64,000 nt of DNA from Collinsella aerofaciens ATCC 25986 (GCF_010509075.1 NZ_CP048433.1:992001-1056000), one strand, 5' to 3'. Shown: positions 47,748-59,150, counted from the stretch's first letter. The notes: generated from the letters alone by a model not told the origin. Numbers and translations are program-made.

Positions 47748-48257
47748 ATGCCCCGCAGGAAGAAGGCAAGATACGGTCGCGAGATGAGGGCACGCGCCGC
47801 CGACCTGTTCGAGGCCGGCCTCGGCTTCGAACTCGCGGCCAAGAAGCTCGACGTTCCCGCCCCGGCGGTGAGAAAATGGCTCTACGCGTACCGGGCAACC
47901 GGGAGGAAGGGGCTGATCGGGATGGGCGAGAGCCGCAGGACCTACGACATGGAGACCAAGCTCGCCGTCGCGAGGGCCGTCGTGGACGAGGGGATGCCGC
48001 GGTCGGAGGCGATGGCCCGCTTCGGCATCGCCGCCGCCACATCGCTCGACCGCTGGTGCAGGCTGTACCGCGAGGGCGGGCCGGAGGCGCTCGAGCCGGG
48101 ACGCCGCGGCAGGCCGGAGGGCCCCGGGGGGCGGACGCGCGAGCGGGAGCTCGAGGAGCGCGTGCGCAAACTCGAGGCCCAGGTGGCGTATCTAAAAAAA
48201 TCGATAGCCCTGAAAGCGGAGAAGAGCTCTCAAACTGGGAGAAAGCCCAGGTCGTAG
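47748..48257 (+). CDS. IS150-type transposase orfA, copy 2
   Basis: This 169-residue protein equals the orfA product at 38873 except one residue in MRARAADLFE (Ala for Thr). It has the same double helix-turn-helix, coiled coil and AAAAAAA slip site (48194-48200). Confidence 0.92.
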   Translation: MPRRKKARYGREMRARAADLFEAGLGFELAAKKLDVPAPAVRKWLYAYRATGRKGLIGMGESRRTYDMETKLAVARAVVDEGMPRSEAMARFGIAAATSLDRWCRLYREGGPEALEPGRRGRPEGPGGRTRERELEERVRKLEAQVAYLKKSIALKAEKSSQTGRKPRS

Positions 48258-49105
48258 CCTCCCTTTCAGGGCACCACCGCCTATGCGACCTGCTCGCGGC
48301 CGCGCGGCTCGCGCCGTCGAGCTACCACTATGCCGTAGCGCACCCGCCGAGAGCGACCCGGCCAGAGCTCCGGGAGGCCGTGCGCGAGATCTTCTCGAGG
48401 ACGGCGAACGGGTGCGGCCACCGCCAGATAGCGATGTGCCTGAGGGCCGAGCTGGGCGCGAGGATAGCGGACAAGACGGTCCTCAAGATGATGCGGGAGC
48501 TCGGCATCCGCTGCGGCATCCGCCGGGAGACCGACTACCATCGCTACAACTCCTACCGCGGCCCGGTCGGCGAGAGATTCGACAACCTGATAGCGCGTGA
48601 CTTTCGCGCGGGCGCCCCGTGGGAGAAGCTCGGGACCGACGTCACGGAATTCAGGCAGCCCTGGGGCAAGGCGTACTTCGCCCCGGTCTACGACTTCTGC
48701 ACGAAGGAGATCGTCTCCTGGTCGGTGTCGACGAGCCCGGACATGGCCCAGCAGGAGGAGGTGCTCAGGCGCCTGTTCGCGAGAATGCCGGCCGGGGCCT
48801 CGCCGATCGTCCACAGCGACATGGGCTGGCAGTACCAGCACCCTAGGTGGACCGGCGAGCTCAGGAGGCACGGCGCCAGGCAGAGCATGTCGAGAAAGGG
48901 CAACTGCCTAGACAACGGGGCGACGGAGCAGGTGTTCGGGCATCTCAAGGACGAGTTCTTCAGGGGCGTCGAGTGGGCCGACTTCGAGTCCTTCAAGAGG
49001 GACCTCGACGCCTACGTCGTGCATTGGAACACGAGGCGTCGCCAGGTGGCGCTCGGCGGCCTCACCCCGGTGGAGTTTCGGAAACGGCTATTGAAAGCGT
49101 CCTAG
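48197..49105 (+). CDS. IS150-type transposase orfB, copy 2 (frameshift product)
   Basis: The sequence is identical to orfB of copy 1 as far as can be seen, with an intact DDE triad (KLGTDVTEF, IVHSDMGWQ, NGATEQVFGHL). It should be expressed as an orfAB fusion through a -1 shift. Confidence 0.9.
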   Translation, partial: KIDSPESGEELSNWEKAQVVASLSGHHRLCDLLAAARLAPSSYHYAVAHPPRATRPELREAVREIFSRTANGCGHRQIAMCLRAELGARIADKTVLKMMRELGIRCGIRRETDYHRYNSYRGPVGERFDNLIARDFRAGAPWEKLGTDVTEFRQPWGKAYFAPVYDFCTKEIVSWSVSTSPDMAQQEEVLRRLFARMPAGASPIVHSDMGWQYQHPRWTGELRRHGARQSMSRKGNCLDNGATEQVFGHLKDEFFRGVEWADFESFKRDLDAYVVHWNTRRRQVALGGLTPVEFRKRLLKAS

Positions 49106-49221
49106 TGTTCGCTTCTAATAAAAGAAGGCCAAGATTCGGGACGCAGTTCAAGATTAACCTGTCCCCCTTGCTCTAAATCGGGTATAAAGGCGTGCAGCAT
49201 ATCGAACGAAAGGCAATTTGC

Positions 49222-49695
49222 ATGAATGACTTTATGAAGGGTCGCAATGGTGCCGATGAACTCACCATCGTGATGGGTTTTGCCGGCATCGTCATCGCGA
49301 TGATCGGATCGATAGCCCGCATCCAGTGGCTCAGCTGGATCGCCATCGCCGTAATCGTACTCGGCGTGCTGCGTGGCCTGTCCAAAAACATCGATGCCCG
49401 CCGCAAGGAAAATGATTCCTTCGTTGCCGCGACTGCCAACGTCCCCTGCCTGGGCAAATTCGTCGCCAGCTTGGGCGGCGGGACTGCGGCCGCAAACGCT
49501 TCGCATGCCGCTGGTACCAGCAAGGAAGACTTTGAGCGCGCCAAGCGCACGGCCAAGAAGATGTGGAAGGGCCGCAAGACCACGGCGTACCTCAAGTGCC
49601 CCAACTGCGGCCAGATGCTGTCCGTCCCCAAGGGCAAGGGCAAGATCCGCGTCACCTGCCCCAAGTGCCACGCCAAGATGGAAACGCGCTCCTAG
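49222..49695 (+). CDS. Unknown two-helix membrane protein with C-terminal zinc ribbon
   Basis: The 157-residue protein has two adjacent membrane spans (about residues 14-30 and 35-51), an Ala/Gly-rich linker, and a C-terminal zinc ribbon (LKCPNCGQMLSVPKG...VTCPKCHAKM). The order membrane anchor-linker-Zn ribbon is found in small Gram-positive envelope proteins of unknown role. AAAGG lies before the ATG at 49222. It follows IS copy 2 directly, so its original promoter region may have been displaced. Confidence 0.7.
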   Translation: MNDFMKGRNGADELTIVMGFAGIVIAMIGSIARIQWLSWIAIAVIVLGVLRGLSKNIDARRKENDSFVAATANVPCLGKFVASLGGGTAAANASHAAGTSKEDFERAKRTAKKMWKGRKTTAYLKCPNCGQMLSVPKGKGKIRVTCPKCHAKMETRS

Positions 49696-49757
49696 CGCCC
49701 GCACGCGGGACAAATAAATCAGGTTTGTTTGTCCCAATTCTTAAGTATTTGTTCGAT

Positions 49758-49795
49758 AAAAAAGCCGAGGCCTCGTGTTGAGACCTCGGCTTTTT
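49758..49795. terminator. Bidirectional terminator
   Basis: AAAAGCCGAGGCCTC and its near complement, with A-run before and T-run after the stem, serve both the Zn-ribbon gene and the convergent amidohydrolase gene. Confidence 0.9.
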
Positions 49796-49828
49796 GTATG
49801 CGGCAACGGAGCTGTCCCTTTGTCTCGT

Positions 49829-51199
49829 CTACGCCACACCGTCGCGGGCCAGCTCCTCGGCAAGCGCTGCGGCAGGCATGGCCATAATCGCGTCGAGCTC
49901 GGCGTCCACCTCGGGAATGCGCTTCACCTTGAGCTTGCGCACCAGATCGCCACGGCACATCACGTGCGTCGGCTCACGCAGTGCGCACAGGTCATCGAGC
50001 GGGTTCTTGCGCGTCACCAAGATATCGGCGGCCTTGCCGCACTCGATCGTGCCAGTCTCGCCGTCCAGCGCCAGCAGCTCGGCGTTGACTTGCGTAGCCG
50101 TATGCAGTGCGAAGGCGTTGCTCACGCCGACATACTTGGCAAAATAGGCCACCTCACGCCACATGTCGTACTGCGTCACGAACGGGCAGCTCGAGTCCGT
50201 GCCCAGGCCCACCTTAACGCCAGCTTCCAGTGCGGCACGGGCGCTCTCGATAATGCCCGAGCACACGATATCGCCGTTCTTCTTTTGCGTATCGGTCGAA
50301 TGGGTCTTTTTCGGGTCGAGCAATACAAACGGCAGCGCCGGGCCGATCGTGCAGGTAACACTGGGCGCACGCCCCTCGAGTTGCGTGCCCGCGGCGCCAC
50401 GGTACAGCTCCAGAATCTCGGGCGTCATCGGGGCACCGTGCTCGATCGTGTCAACGCCGGCCTCAAGCGCGGCCATCACGCCCTCGGTACTCTCGACATG
50501 GGCCATAACCGGCAGGCCCACCTCGTGCGCAGCCTTGCACGCCGCCGCGGCAACCTCCACCGGCATACGCAGCACGCCCGGCTCGCCCACCTCGGTCGCG
50601 TCGAACACGCCGCCCGTTACGAACAGCTTAATGACGTCGGCACCGCGCACATACAGGTCGCGCACCTGTTCGGCTGCCTCGGCGGGACTGTTTGCCACCT
50701 GGGCGAACAAGCCCGCACCATGGCCGCCCGGAACCGTGACGCCCGTTCCCGGCGCCACCAGGCGAGGACCTTGATACTTGCCGGCATCGATAGCATCGCG
50801 CACGGCCAGATCGGCAAACAGTGGGTCGCCCGCGCCGCGCACCGTGGTCACGCCGCTTGCCAGTTGTTGTTGGGCGCTGCCCTTAAGAATATGGCGCACG
50901 ATGGCACGCCCCACGGGGTTATCGAGCTTCTTCATCAACGCACCCGCATCGCCCGCCGAAACCGGCTTGCCCGAACCGCACAGGTGCACGTGCATATTGA
51001 TGAGACCGGGCATGAGATACGCACCACCCAGGTCGATAACCTCGGCACCCGCGGGCGCCTGCGCCACAGCACTCGGCCCCATCCAGGTGATGACGCCGCG
51101 CTCAACAGTCACGGCCATATCGGGTTGCGGCTCCATATGTTCCGAACCATCCAGGACGGTCGCATTGATAAACAACGTGGAACGATCGGCAGACGCCAT
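49829..51199 (-). CDS. Metal-dependent amidohydrolase (imidazolonepropionase-like)
   Basis: The 456-residue protein belongs to the amidohydrolase superfamily. The metal ligands are HxH in GLINMHVHLCG, a probable carboxylated Lys in VIKLFVTGG, His in VMAHVES and DTIEHGAP, and Asp in VGLGTDSSCP. This matches the Xaa-Pro dipeptidase/imidazolonepropionase-like group, many of which hydrolyse dipeptides or cyclic amides. It is not in a hut operon, so histidine degradation is unlikely. The start at 51199 follows GGGAGGAG. No signal peptide is present. Confidence 0.88.
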   Translation of the reverse strand: MASADRSTLFINATVLDGSEHMEPQPDMAVTVERGVITWMGPSAVAQAPAGAEVIDLGGAYLMPGLINMHVHLCGSGKPVSAGDAGALMKKLDNPVGRAIVRHILKGSAQQQLASGVTTVRGAGDPLFADLAVRDAIDAGKYQGPRLVAPGTGVTVPGGHGAGLFAQVANSPAEAAEQVRDLYVRGADVIKLFVTGGVFDATEVGEPGVLRMPVEVAAAACKAAHEVGLPVMAHVESTEGVMAALEAGVDTIEHGAPMTPEILELYRGAAGTQLEGRAPSVTCTIGPALPFVLLDPKKTHSTDTQKKNGDIVCSGIIESARAALEAGVKVGLGTDSSCPFVTQYDMWREVAYFAKYVGVSNAFALHTATQVNAELLALDGETGTIECGKAADILVTRKNPLDDLCALREPTHVMCRGDLVRKLKVKRIPEVDAELDAIMAMPAAALAEELARDGVA

Positions 51200-51347
51200 A
51201 TCGAGCTCCTCCCTCACGATTAACTTGAACATTTGTCCATTATCACCTAATGCAGCGACCTAAAGTCGAGCATATCGGTTAACGGAGGGAAGAGGGGATG
51301 TGGGGGACGGAATACGTTGCAGTCCCACCCCAGCGACACCAGGGAAA

Positions 51348-51406
51348 TGTCTCGATCTGTAACAGTTACGGGCCCAAACAGCCGCCAAACGTTACAGATC
51401 GAGACA
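51348..51406. repeat. Palindromic repeat family B, copy 3
   Basis: TGTCTCGATCTGTAAC (51348-51363) and its exact complement (51391-51406) lie 36 bp after the stop of the unknown 235-residue gene. Confidence 0.82.
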
Positions 51407-51442
51407 AAGTCAGGGGCAGCAGGGCGACACCAGTCACATCCC

Positions 51443-52150
51443 CTACTCCCACTCCTGCTCGTAGATGTTGAGGGACTTTACGTACCGCCCCTGGGCGCCC
51501 ATGATGTCGCGGACCAGACGCAAGAAGAAGCTGATGCACGAGGTGTCAAAGCCATCCTGCAGGTCCTCCGGATGCACCGCACCAGGCCCATCGACCGCCG
51601 TGTCACTCAGGCGTGCGATGTCATACAGATAGAGTTGTCCCGCCGTCAGCCAGACATCGTCGACGCAGGCGAGGCGCACCGCAATCGCTCCGTCGCTCCA
51701 ATGCTCCTTTTGCACGATATGCGGGTCGTAGACATCAAAGCGACGGTCGGCGCGCGTGTCCTTCAGCGCGACCATACCAGTCGCAGGATCCTTGTCCAAA
51801 ATGCCAAAGCGCGAGAAATACTGCGTGTCGCGTACCTGCTCGAGCCGCTTGAGCGCGGCAGGCGAAAGCGATGTCGGCGGCTCTTCAACATACAGCTCGA
51901 GCAGCGTCTTGCCATGGCGATAGGGGCGCTCAAACAACAGCCAATCGGTAAACGCCATGTTGTAGGCCATGATTTCGTTTTGAGAAGGTTCCTCGCAATA
52001 GCTGAGCCACGGATCGACGATAATCTCGAACTGCTCGCGCGCCGGCTCCAGGAATTGAAACTTCCGCAGCATCCAAAAGTGAGCCATGTCGGCAATATCG
52101 TTGCCGACAGCTTCAGCCAGCTGTGCTCGGTCAAAAACTTGGTCAGTCAT
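51443..52150 (-). CDS. Conserved-looking protein of unknown function
   Basis: The 235-residue soluble protein is not recognised. It has no signal peptide or membrane span and is rich in aromatic and acidic residues (MAHFWMLRKFQFLEPAREQF, NEIMAYNMAFTDWLLFERPY, LRLVRDIMGAQGRYV). GAGGAGG lies 6 nt before the ATG. The codon use is like its neighbours, so it is a real gene. It stands alone between a family B palindrome and a family D palindrome. Confidence 0.75.
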   Translation of the reverse strand: MTDQVFDRAQLAEAVGNDIADMAHFWMLRKFQFLEPAREQFEIIVDPWLSYCEEPSQNEIMAYNMAFTDWLLFERPYRHGKTLLELYVEEPPTSLSPAALKRLEQVRDTQYFSRFGILDKDPATGMVALKDTRADRRFDVYDPHIVQKEHWSDGAIAVRLACVDDVWLTAGQLYLYDIARLSDTAVDGPGAVHPEDLQDGFDTSCISFFLRLVRDIMGAQGRYVKSLNIYEQEWE

Positions 52151-52447
52151 GGCATCCTCCTCAAACTGATGGACCTCAATTTGAGCTTACGAGGAGGGCG
52201 AGCAACCACTGTCAGCGCGGGCAAAATAGGCCTTCGACTGCAAACCAGATGCTAACCAAACACTTGACGGGACACTTGACCGAATGAGCGCACCGCAAAG
52301 AAACCGCAGGTAGACATAGACAGTCAGTTCACTCATTTGAGGCAAGCGCCCGCTACCGCCACAGAAAGAGCAGAGTAGCGCAGCCGCAAACGTCGACAAA
52401 TGAACACTTGCACGTCAATAAATGACAAAATCGCCCGCGAACTCGCA
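52151..52447. other. Gene-less stretch downstream of gltD
   Basis: About 300 bp with moderate AT content. It holds the upstream region of the unknown 235-residue gene on the minus strand. No gene or RNA is recognised. Confidence 0.35.
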
Positions 52448-52537
52448 AGGAGTGTCCCAGACTGCCGGCAAAAAAGGAACGTCCCCAGCTGCCGGCACTT
52501 GGGGACGTTCCTCATGTGCCGGCCGTTGGGGACAGCC
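52448..52537. repeat. Palindromic repeat family D, copy 2
   Basis: A core hairpin, GGAACGTCCCCA (52476-52487) with TGGGGACGTTCC (52500-52511), is nested in outer arms containing TGCCGGC and GTCCC. It lies just after gltD and may end the gltBD transcript. Confidence 0.75.
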
Positions 52538-52565
52538 CTTGACGATTCAGTTGTAGACAGCCGCC

Positions 52566-54047
<1,482 letters not shown>

Positions 54048-54052
54048 GGCAC

Positions 54053-57000
54053 TTACGCCTCCTTCTTGGTCGAAGCAACAGAGCTGGCAGCCACGGACGC
54101 AGCGCCTACAGCACCGCCCGCGGCATCAAAGCGAGCGACATCCGCGGCACTCGCGCGACCGGTCACGATGTCAAACGCCAGCTCCTCAGCCTGCGCATGC
54201 GTCTTGCCCACAGCCTCGGCCGCAGCGACAATCGCCAGCACGCGCTCGTACTCGGTCGGAATGACCTTCACAAAGTGCTTGCTCATCGTCTCAAAGCTGT
54301 AGAGCAGCTTAATGCCGCGCGGGCTCTGCGTCGCGTCCACGTGCTCTTGGATGAGCTCGCGAATCTGCGCCAGCTCGCCGGCCGTCGGGGCCTTGAGCTC
54401 AACGCTCTCGTGGTTCACACGGGCATCGAGCGTGCCGTACTGGTCAAAGACATAGGCCACGCCGCCTGTCATGCCGGCGGCAAAATTCTGCCCGACCTCG
54501 CCCAGGATGAGCGCCAGACCGCCCGTCATATACTCGCAGCCATGGTTGCCGCAGCCTTCGACCACCACGGTGGCACCGGAGTTGCGCACGGCAAAACGCT
54601 GGCCGGCAAGACCGTTAATGAAGCCACGGCCGCTCGTGGCGCCAAAGAACGCAACGTTGCCCACGATGATGTTCTCGTCGAACTTGTAGGTCGCATGCGG
54701 GTTGGGGCGCACCGACACCTCGCCGCCCGAAAGGCCCTTGCCAAAGTAGTCGTTGGCGTCGCCGCACACGTTGAGCGTAATGCCGCGCGGCAGGAAGGCG
54801 CCAAAGCTCTGACCGGCCGAGCCATCGCAATCGATGGTGATGGAGCCGGCGGGCAGACCCTCGGGATGCGCCTTAGTCACCGCGTTGCCCAAGATGGTGC
54901 CGACGCAGCGGTTGACGTTGGCGATATCGGCGCGGAAGCGAATCGGACGCAGGTGCGCACGGGCATCGGCCGTATAGGGCACAAACAACGTGGAGTCGAG
55001 CGTCTTGTCGAGCTCGCTGTCCGCGGCCATCTGCGGCAGGAAGTGGCGACCGTCGGCGCCCGGAATATGCGCACCGAACTCGCAGGTCGCGCTCGCCAGC
55101 ACGGGCGACAGATCGAGCAGGTTTGCTTTGCGGTTGCCCGGGACCTCGATCTGGCGTAAGCACTCGGGATGACCGACCATCTCGTCGACGGTGCGGAAGC
55201 CCAGGCTCGCCATGACCTCGCGCAGCTGCTCGGCAACAAAGAGCATAAAGTGCTCAACGTGCTCGGGCTTGCCGCGGAAGCCGCGACGCAGGCGGCAGTT
55301 TTGCGTAGCGATGCCGGCCGGGCAGGTGTCCTGCTGGCAGTCGCGCTGCATGAGGCAACCCATGGAGATGAGCGGCATGGTCGCAAAGCCAAACTCCTCG
55401 GCACCCAGCAGACAGGCGACGGCGACGTCGGTGCCGTCCATGAGCTTGCCGTCGGCTTCGAGCACCACGCGCGAGCGCAGGCCGTTTTGCAGCAGCGTCT
55501 GCTGAGCCTCGGCGAGGCCAAGCTCCAACGGCAGACCCGCATGCCAGATAGAGTCGCGCGCAGCGGCACCCGAGCCGCCATTGTGGCCGCTGATCAAGAT
55601 CTTGTCGGCAGCACCCTTGGCCACACCGGTGGCGATGGTGCCGACGCCAGCCTCGCTGACCAGCTTGACCGACACGCGCGCGCCGGGGTTGGCGTTCTTA
55701 AGGTCAAAGATCAGCTCTGCCAGGTCCTCGATAGAGTAGATGTCGTGGTGCGGCGGAGGCGAGATCAGGCCGATGCCGGGCGTAGACTGACGGACCTCGG
55801 CGATCCAGGGGTAGACCTTCTTGCCGGGCAGGTGGCCACCCTCGCCGGGCTTGGCGCCCTGGGCCATCTTGATCTGAATCTCGAAGGCGCTGCACAGATA
55901 GCGGCTCATCACGCCAAAGCGCGCACTTGCTACCTGCTTGATGGCGGAGTTCTTGGAGTCTCCGTTAGCCAGCGGGGTCTCGCGACGCGGATCCTCGCCG
56001 CCCTCGCCGGAGTTGGAACGGCCGTGCAGGCGGTTCATGGCGATGGCCATGCACTCGTGTGCCTCTTTGCTGATGGAGCCATATGACATGGCGCCGGTGT
56101 TAAAGCGGCGGACGATGTTGAGTGCGGACTCGACCTCGTCGAGTGCCACCGGAGTGCGGCCGCTGGCATCAAAGTCCAGCAGGTCGCGCAGGCGCACGGC
56201 ACGGCCGGTGCGGTGCAGGCGGGCGCTGTACTCCTTAAAGGTGTCGTAGCTGTCCTCACGGCAGGCGGTCTGCAGCAGGTAGACAGTTTGCGGATCGATG
56301 AGGTGATCCTCGCCGCCGAGCGGGCGCCACTTGGTCAGACCCAGCGTGGGCAGCTGATCGGGAGCCGGGCTCTTAAGGATAGCGAGCGCGGCGTCGTAGC
56401 GCTCATTCTGCTCGCGCTCGACGTCCTCGACACCCATACCGCCCACACGGCTCACCGTGCCGGCGAAGTACGCGTTGACGAACTCCGGAGTGAAGCCCAC
56501 GGCCTCGAAGATCTGCGCGGAGTGGTAGCTCTGCACCGTGGAGATGCCCATCTTGGACATGATGGAAACGATGCCGGCAGTCGCAGCCTTGTTGTAGTTG
56601 GCGATGCCCTGCTCGGCTGTCACGTCCAGATCGCCGTGCGCCGCCAAGTCGCGAATGCACGAATGCGCGTTGTACGGATAGATACCGCTCGCGGAGTAGC
56701 CCACCAGTGCAGCAAAGTCGTGCGGGGACACGGCGTCGCCGCACTCCACCACGATGTCGGCAAAGGTACGCACGCCGGCGCGAATCAGGTGGTTGTGCAC
56801 GCAGCCCACGGCGAGCAGCGACGGTACGGGCACCTCGCCCGCAGCGGCACGATCGCTCAACACCACGATGTTCACGCCGTCGCGGACCGCGGCCTCAACG
56901 TCCTCTGCAAGCTGTTTGAGTGCAGCCTGCAGCGCGCCCTCACCCGCGTCGCGGCGGTACACGGCACGGAAACGGCGGGTCTTAAAGCCCACGCGGTCGA

Positions 57001-58750
57001 TGGCGCAGATACGCTCGAACTTCTCCTCGCTCAGCAGTGGGCGCTCCAAGCGCACCAGCTGGCAGGCCGTACGAGAGTCCTCGAGCAGGTTGCCGTGGTT
57101 GCCCAGGTAGAGCGTGGTCGAGGTGACCATATGCTCGCGAAGGGCGTCGATCGGCGGGTTCGTGACCTGGGCGAACAGCTGATAGAAGTAGTCAAAGAAC
57201 GAGCGCGTCTTCTTGGACAGGCAGGCCAGCGGCGCATCGATACCCATCGAGGCGAGCGGCGCCTTGCCCTGCTGGGCCATGGGACGCACGACTTCGTCAA
57301 CATCATCCCAGTGATACCCGAGCTTGGCCATGCGCACGGCGGCGGGCACCTCGGTATCCTCGGCGGGCGCGGGCGCGACGGGCTTGTCGAGCGCGTCGAC
57401 GGTCAGCGTCTCCTCGGCGATCCAGTCGCGATAGGGCTTTTCCTTGGCGTAACGGGCGCGCAGCTCGTCGTTGTAGATGACGCGGCCGCGGGCAAAATCG
57501 ACCTCGAGCATCTGGCCCGGTCCCAGACAGCCGCTCGTCAGGATGTTCTCGGGGCTCACCTCGATGGTGCCCACCTCGCTCGCCAGCATAAAGCGGCCGT
57601 CGCGCGTCACGTAGTAGCGGGCGGGGCGCAGGCCGTTACGGTCGAGGGCGGCACCCAGGGTACGGCCGTCGGTAAAGGCGATAGCGGCAGGACCGTCCCA
57701 CGGCTCCATGAGCATGGACTGGTAAGCGTCGTAGGCGCGGCGCTCCTCACTCAGGCTGTCGTTGTGGTCCCACGGCTCAGGCAGTAACATGGACGCGGCA
57801 CGCGTAAGCGGGCGACCGTTCATGACCAAAAACTCAAGCACGTTGTCCAGAATCGCGGAGTCGGAACCCTCGCGGTTAATGATGGGCATCACGCGCTCAA
57901 GATCGTGCTGCAGCACGGGGCTGTACAGGTTGGGTTCGCGGGCGCGGATCCAGTTGACATTGCCCTTGAGGGTGTTGATCTCGCCGTTGTGGATGATAAA
58001 GCGGTTGGGGTGCGCGCGCTCCCAACTGGGCGTGGTGTTGGTGGAGTAGCGCGAGTGGACGAGCGCCACGGCCGTCTTGACGGCGGCGTCGTTGAGATCG
58101 ATGAAGAAGCGGCGCATCTGCGTGGCGACCAGCATACCCTTGTACACGATGGTGCGCAAGCTCATGGAGCACACGTAGAAGATCTTGTCGCGCAGGGCAA
58201 ACTCGGCGTCGGCCTTTTTCTCGATGGTGCGGCGGCACACGTATAGGCGGCGCTCAAAGGCATCACCGGCGGGCGTGTCGTCCGGACGGCCCAGGAAGGC
58301 CTGCAGGATGGTAGGCATGCAGGCGCGGGCCGTCTCGCCCAGGTCGTGCGGGTCGACCGGCACCTCACGCCAAAAGAGCAGCGGAACGCCGGCTTCGGCG
58401 CAGCCCTCCTCAAACACGCGACGGGCATCCTCTACGCCCTTGCCGTCCTGCGGGAAGAACAGCATGGCCACGCCATAGTCGCCCTCTGCCGGCAGAATCT
58501 GGCCGCACTTTTGGGCCTCTTTACGGAAAAAGTGATGCGGAACCTGGAACAGGATGCCGGCGCCGTCGCCGGTGTTCTTCTCGAGTCCCGTGCCGCCGCG
58601 GTGCTCCAAGTTGACCAGAATGGACAGTGCGTCGTCCAGGATCTGGTGATGGCGCTCGCCGTTGATATCGGCAAGCGCGCCGATGCCGCATGCATCGTGG
58701 TCGAATTCGGGGCGATAAAGGCCCTGCTGTTGAGCGGAATCTGCCTGCAT
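54053..58750 (-). CDS. gltB: Glutamate synthase large subunit
   Basis: The 1565-residue enzyme makes two glutamates from glutamine and 2-oxoglutarate. The N-terminal amidotransferase uses Cys21 (HDACGIGALAD) after removal of a 20-residue leader. The FMN/synthase domain contains PGEGGHLPGKKVYPWIAEVR, the 3Fe-4S cysteines in RDCQQDTCPAGIAT, and the final beta-helix domain with GGEVSVRPN and GANVAFFGAT-like repeats. The start at 58750 follows GGGGAGGA. Length and order match family members. Together with gltD it forms the main ammonium-assimilation route with a glutamine synthetase outside the window. Confidence 0.98.
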   Translation of the reverse strand: MQADSAQQQGLYRPEFDHDACGIGALADINGERHHQILDDALSILVNLEHRGGTGLEKNTGDGAGILFQVPHHFFRKEAQKCGQILPAEGDYGVAMLFFPQDGKGVEDARRVFEEGCAEAGVPLLFWREVPVDPHDLGETARACMPTILQAFLGRPDDTPAGDAFERRLYVCRRTIEKKADAEFALRDKIFYVCSMSLRTIVYKGMLVATQMRRFFIDLNDAAVKTAVALVHSRYSTNTTPSWERAHPNRFIIHNGEINTLKGNVNWIRAREPNLYSPVLQHDLERVMPIINREGSDSAILDNVLEFLVMNGRPLTRAASMLLPEPWDHNDSLSEERRAYDAYQSMLMEPWDGPAAIAFTDGRTLGAALDRNGLRPARYYVTRDGRFMLASEVGTIEVSPENILTSGCLGPGQMLEVDFARGRVIYNDELRARYAKEKPYRDWIAEETLTVDALDKPVAPAPAEDTEVPAAVRMAKLGYHWDDVDEVVRPMAQQGKAPLASMGIDAPLACLSKKTRSFFDYFYQLFAQVTNPPIDALREHMVTSTTLYLGNHGNLLEDSRTACQLVRLERPLLSEEKFERICAIDRVGFKTRRFRAVYRRDAGEGALQAALKQLAEDVEAAVRDGVNIVVLSDRAAAGEVPVPSLLAVGCVHNHLIRAGVRTFADIVVECGDAVSPHDFAALVGYSASGIYPYNAHSCIRDLAAHGDLDVTAEQGIANYNKAATAGIVSIMSKMGISTVQSYHSAQIFEAVGFTPEFVNAYFAGTVSRVGGMGVEDVEREQNERYDAALAILKSPAPDQLPTLGLTKWRPLGGEDHLIDPQTVYLLQTACREDSYDTFKEYSARLHRTGRAVRLRDLLDFDASGRTPVALDEVESALNIVRRFNTGAMSYGSISKEAHECMAIAMNRLHGRSNSGEGGEDPRRETPLANGDSKNSAIKQVASARFGVMSRYLCSAFEIQIKMAQGAKPGEGGHLPGKKVYPWIAEVRQSTPGIGLISPPPHHDIYSIEDLAELIFDLKNANPGARVSVKLVSEAGVGTIATGVAKGAADKILISGHNGGSGAAARDSIWHAGLPLELGLAEAQQTLLQNGLRSRVVLEADGKLMDGTDVAVACLLGAEEFGFATMPLISMGCLMQRDCQQDTCPAGIATQNCRLRRGFRGKPEHVEHFMLFVAEQLREVMASLGFRTVDEMVGHPECLRQIEVPGNRKANLLDLSPVLASATCEFGAHIPGADGRHFLPQMAADSELDKTLDSTLFVPYTADARAHLRPIRFRADIANVNRCVGTILGNAVTKAHPEGLPAGSITIDCDGSAGQSFGAFLPRGITLNVCGDANDYFGKGLSGGEVSVRPNPHATYKFDENIIVGNVAFFGATSGRGFINGLAGQRFAVRNSGATVVVEGCGNHGCEYMTGGLALILGEVGQNFAAGMTGGVAYVFDQYGTLDARVNHESVELKAPTAGELAQIRELIQEHVDATQSPRGIKLLYSFETMSKHFVKVIPTEYERVLAIVAAAEAVGKTHAQAEELAFDIVTGRASAADVARFDAAGGAVGAASVAASSVASTKKEA

Positions 58751-58932
58751 CGCGATCCTCCCCTAGCTATTAGACAGTCAGTTGACTAGGCATACTAGGT
58801 GCATCGCCGGCCCGTTGTGTTTCCCGCCCGTTTCGAAACAATCGCGTAACGCACGCCCTACGAGTGGACACCGCCGACCTCAAGGACGGCAACAAGGGCC
58901 CAAGTTCGACCTGTAAACTCACCGCTTCAAAC

Positions 58933-59150
58933 ATCTCAATCTGTAACAGGAGGAGCCGATTTTGGCGCTTAGATGTTACAGATTGAGATTTTCTGCAGGA
59001 CAGTTTTGGTTTATCTCAATCTGTAACACGAAGGGCCGGTTTTTGCAGCTAACTGTTACAGATCGAGATATTCCATAGGACCATTTCTTCCTGTCTTGAT
59101 CTGTAACACCTAGACCCAATTTCCATCCCCAGTTGTTACAGATCAAGACA
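58933..59150. repeat. Tandem array of three family B palindromes
   Basis: Copies at 58933-58989, 59013-59069 and 59092-59150 each have 16-17-bp arms (ATCTCAATCTGTAACA and complement) and different loops; starts are 80 and 79 bp apart. Within copies, arm changes are compensated (AAT/ATT, GAT/ATC). They separate divergent gltB and mntH. Confidence 0.88.

Larger units (their letters stand above)
47687..49150 (+). mobile_element. IS3-family (IS150 group) insertion sequence, copy 2, 1464 bp
   Basis: Same termini, length and frames as copy 1, in direct orientation, with one visible base difference (G at 47790; Thr to Ala in orfA). The lack of a target duplication suggests recombination between IS copies or a deletion beside this one. 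Confidence 0.93.

Noticed and set aside
58933-59150. CRISPR array at the three tandem palindromes
   Set aside because: The units are hairpins with different loops and unequal intervening DNA; no direct repeat with uniform spacers and no cas genes.
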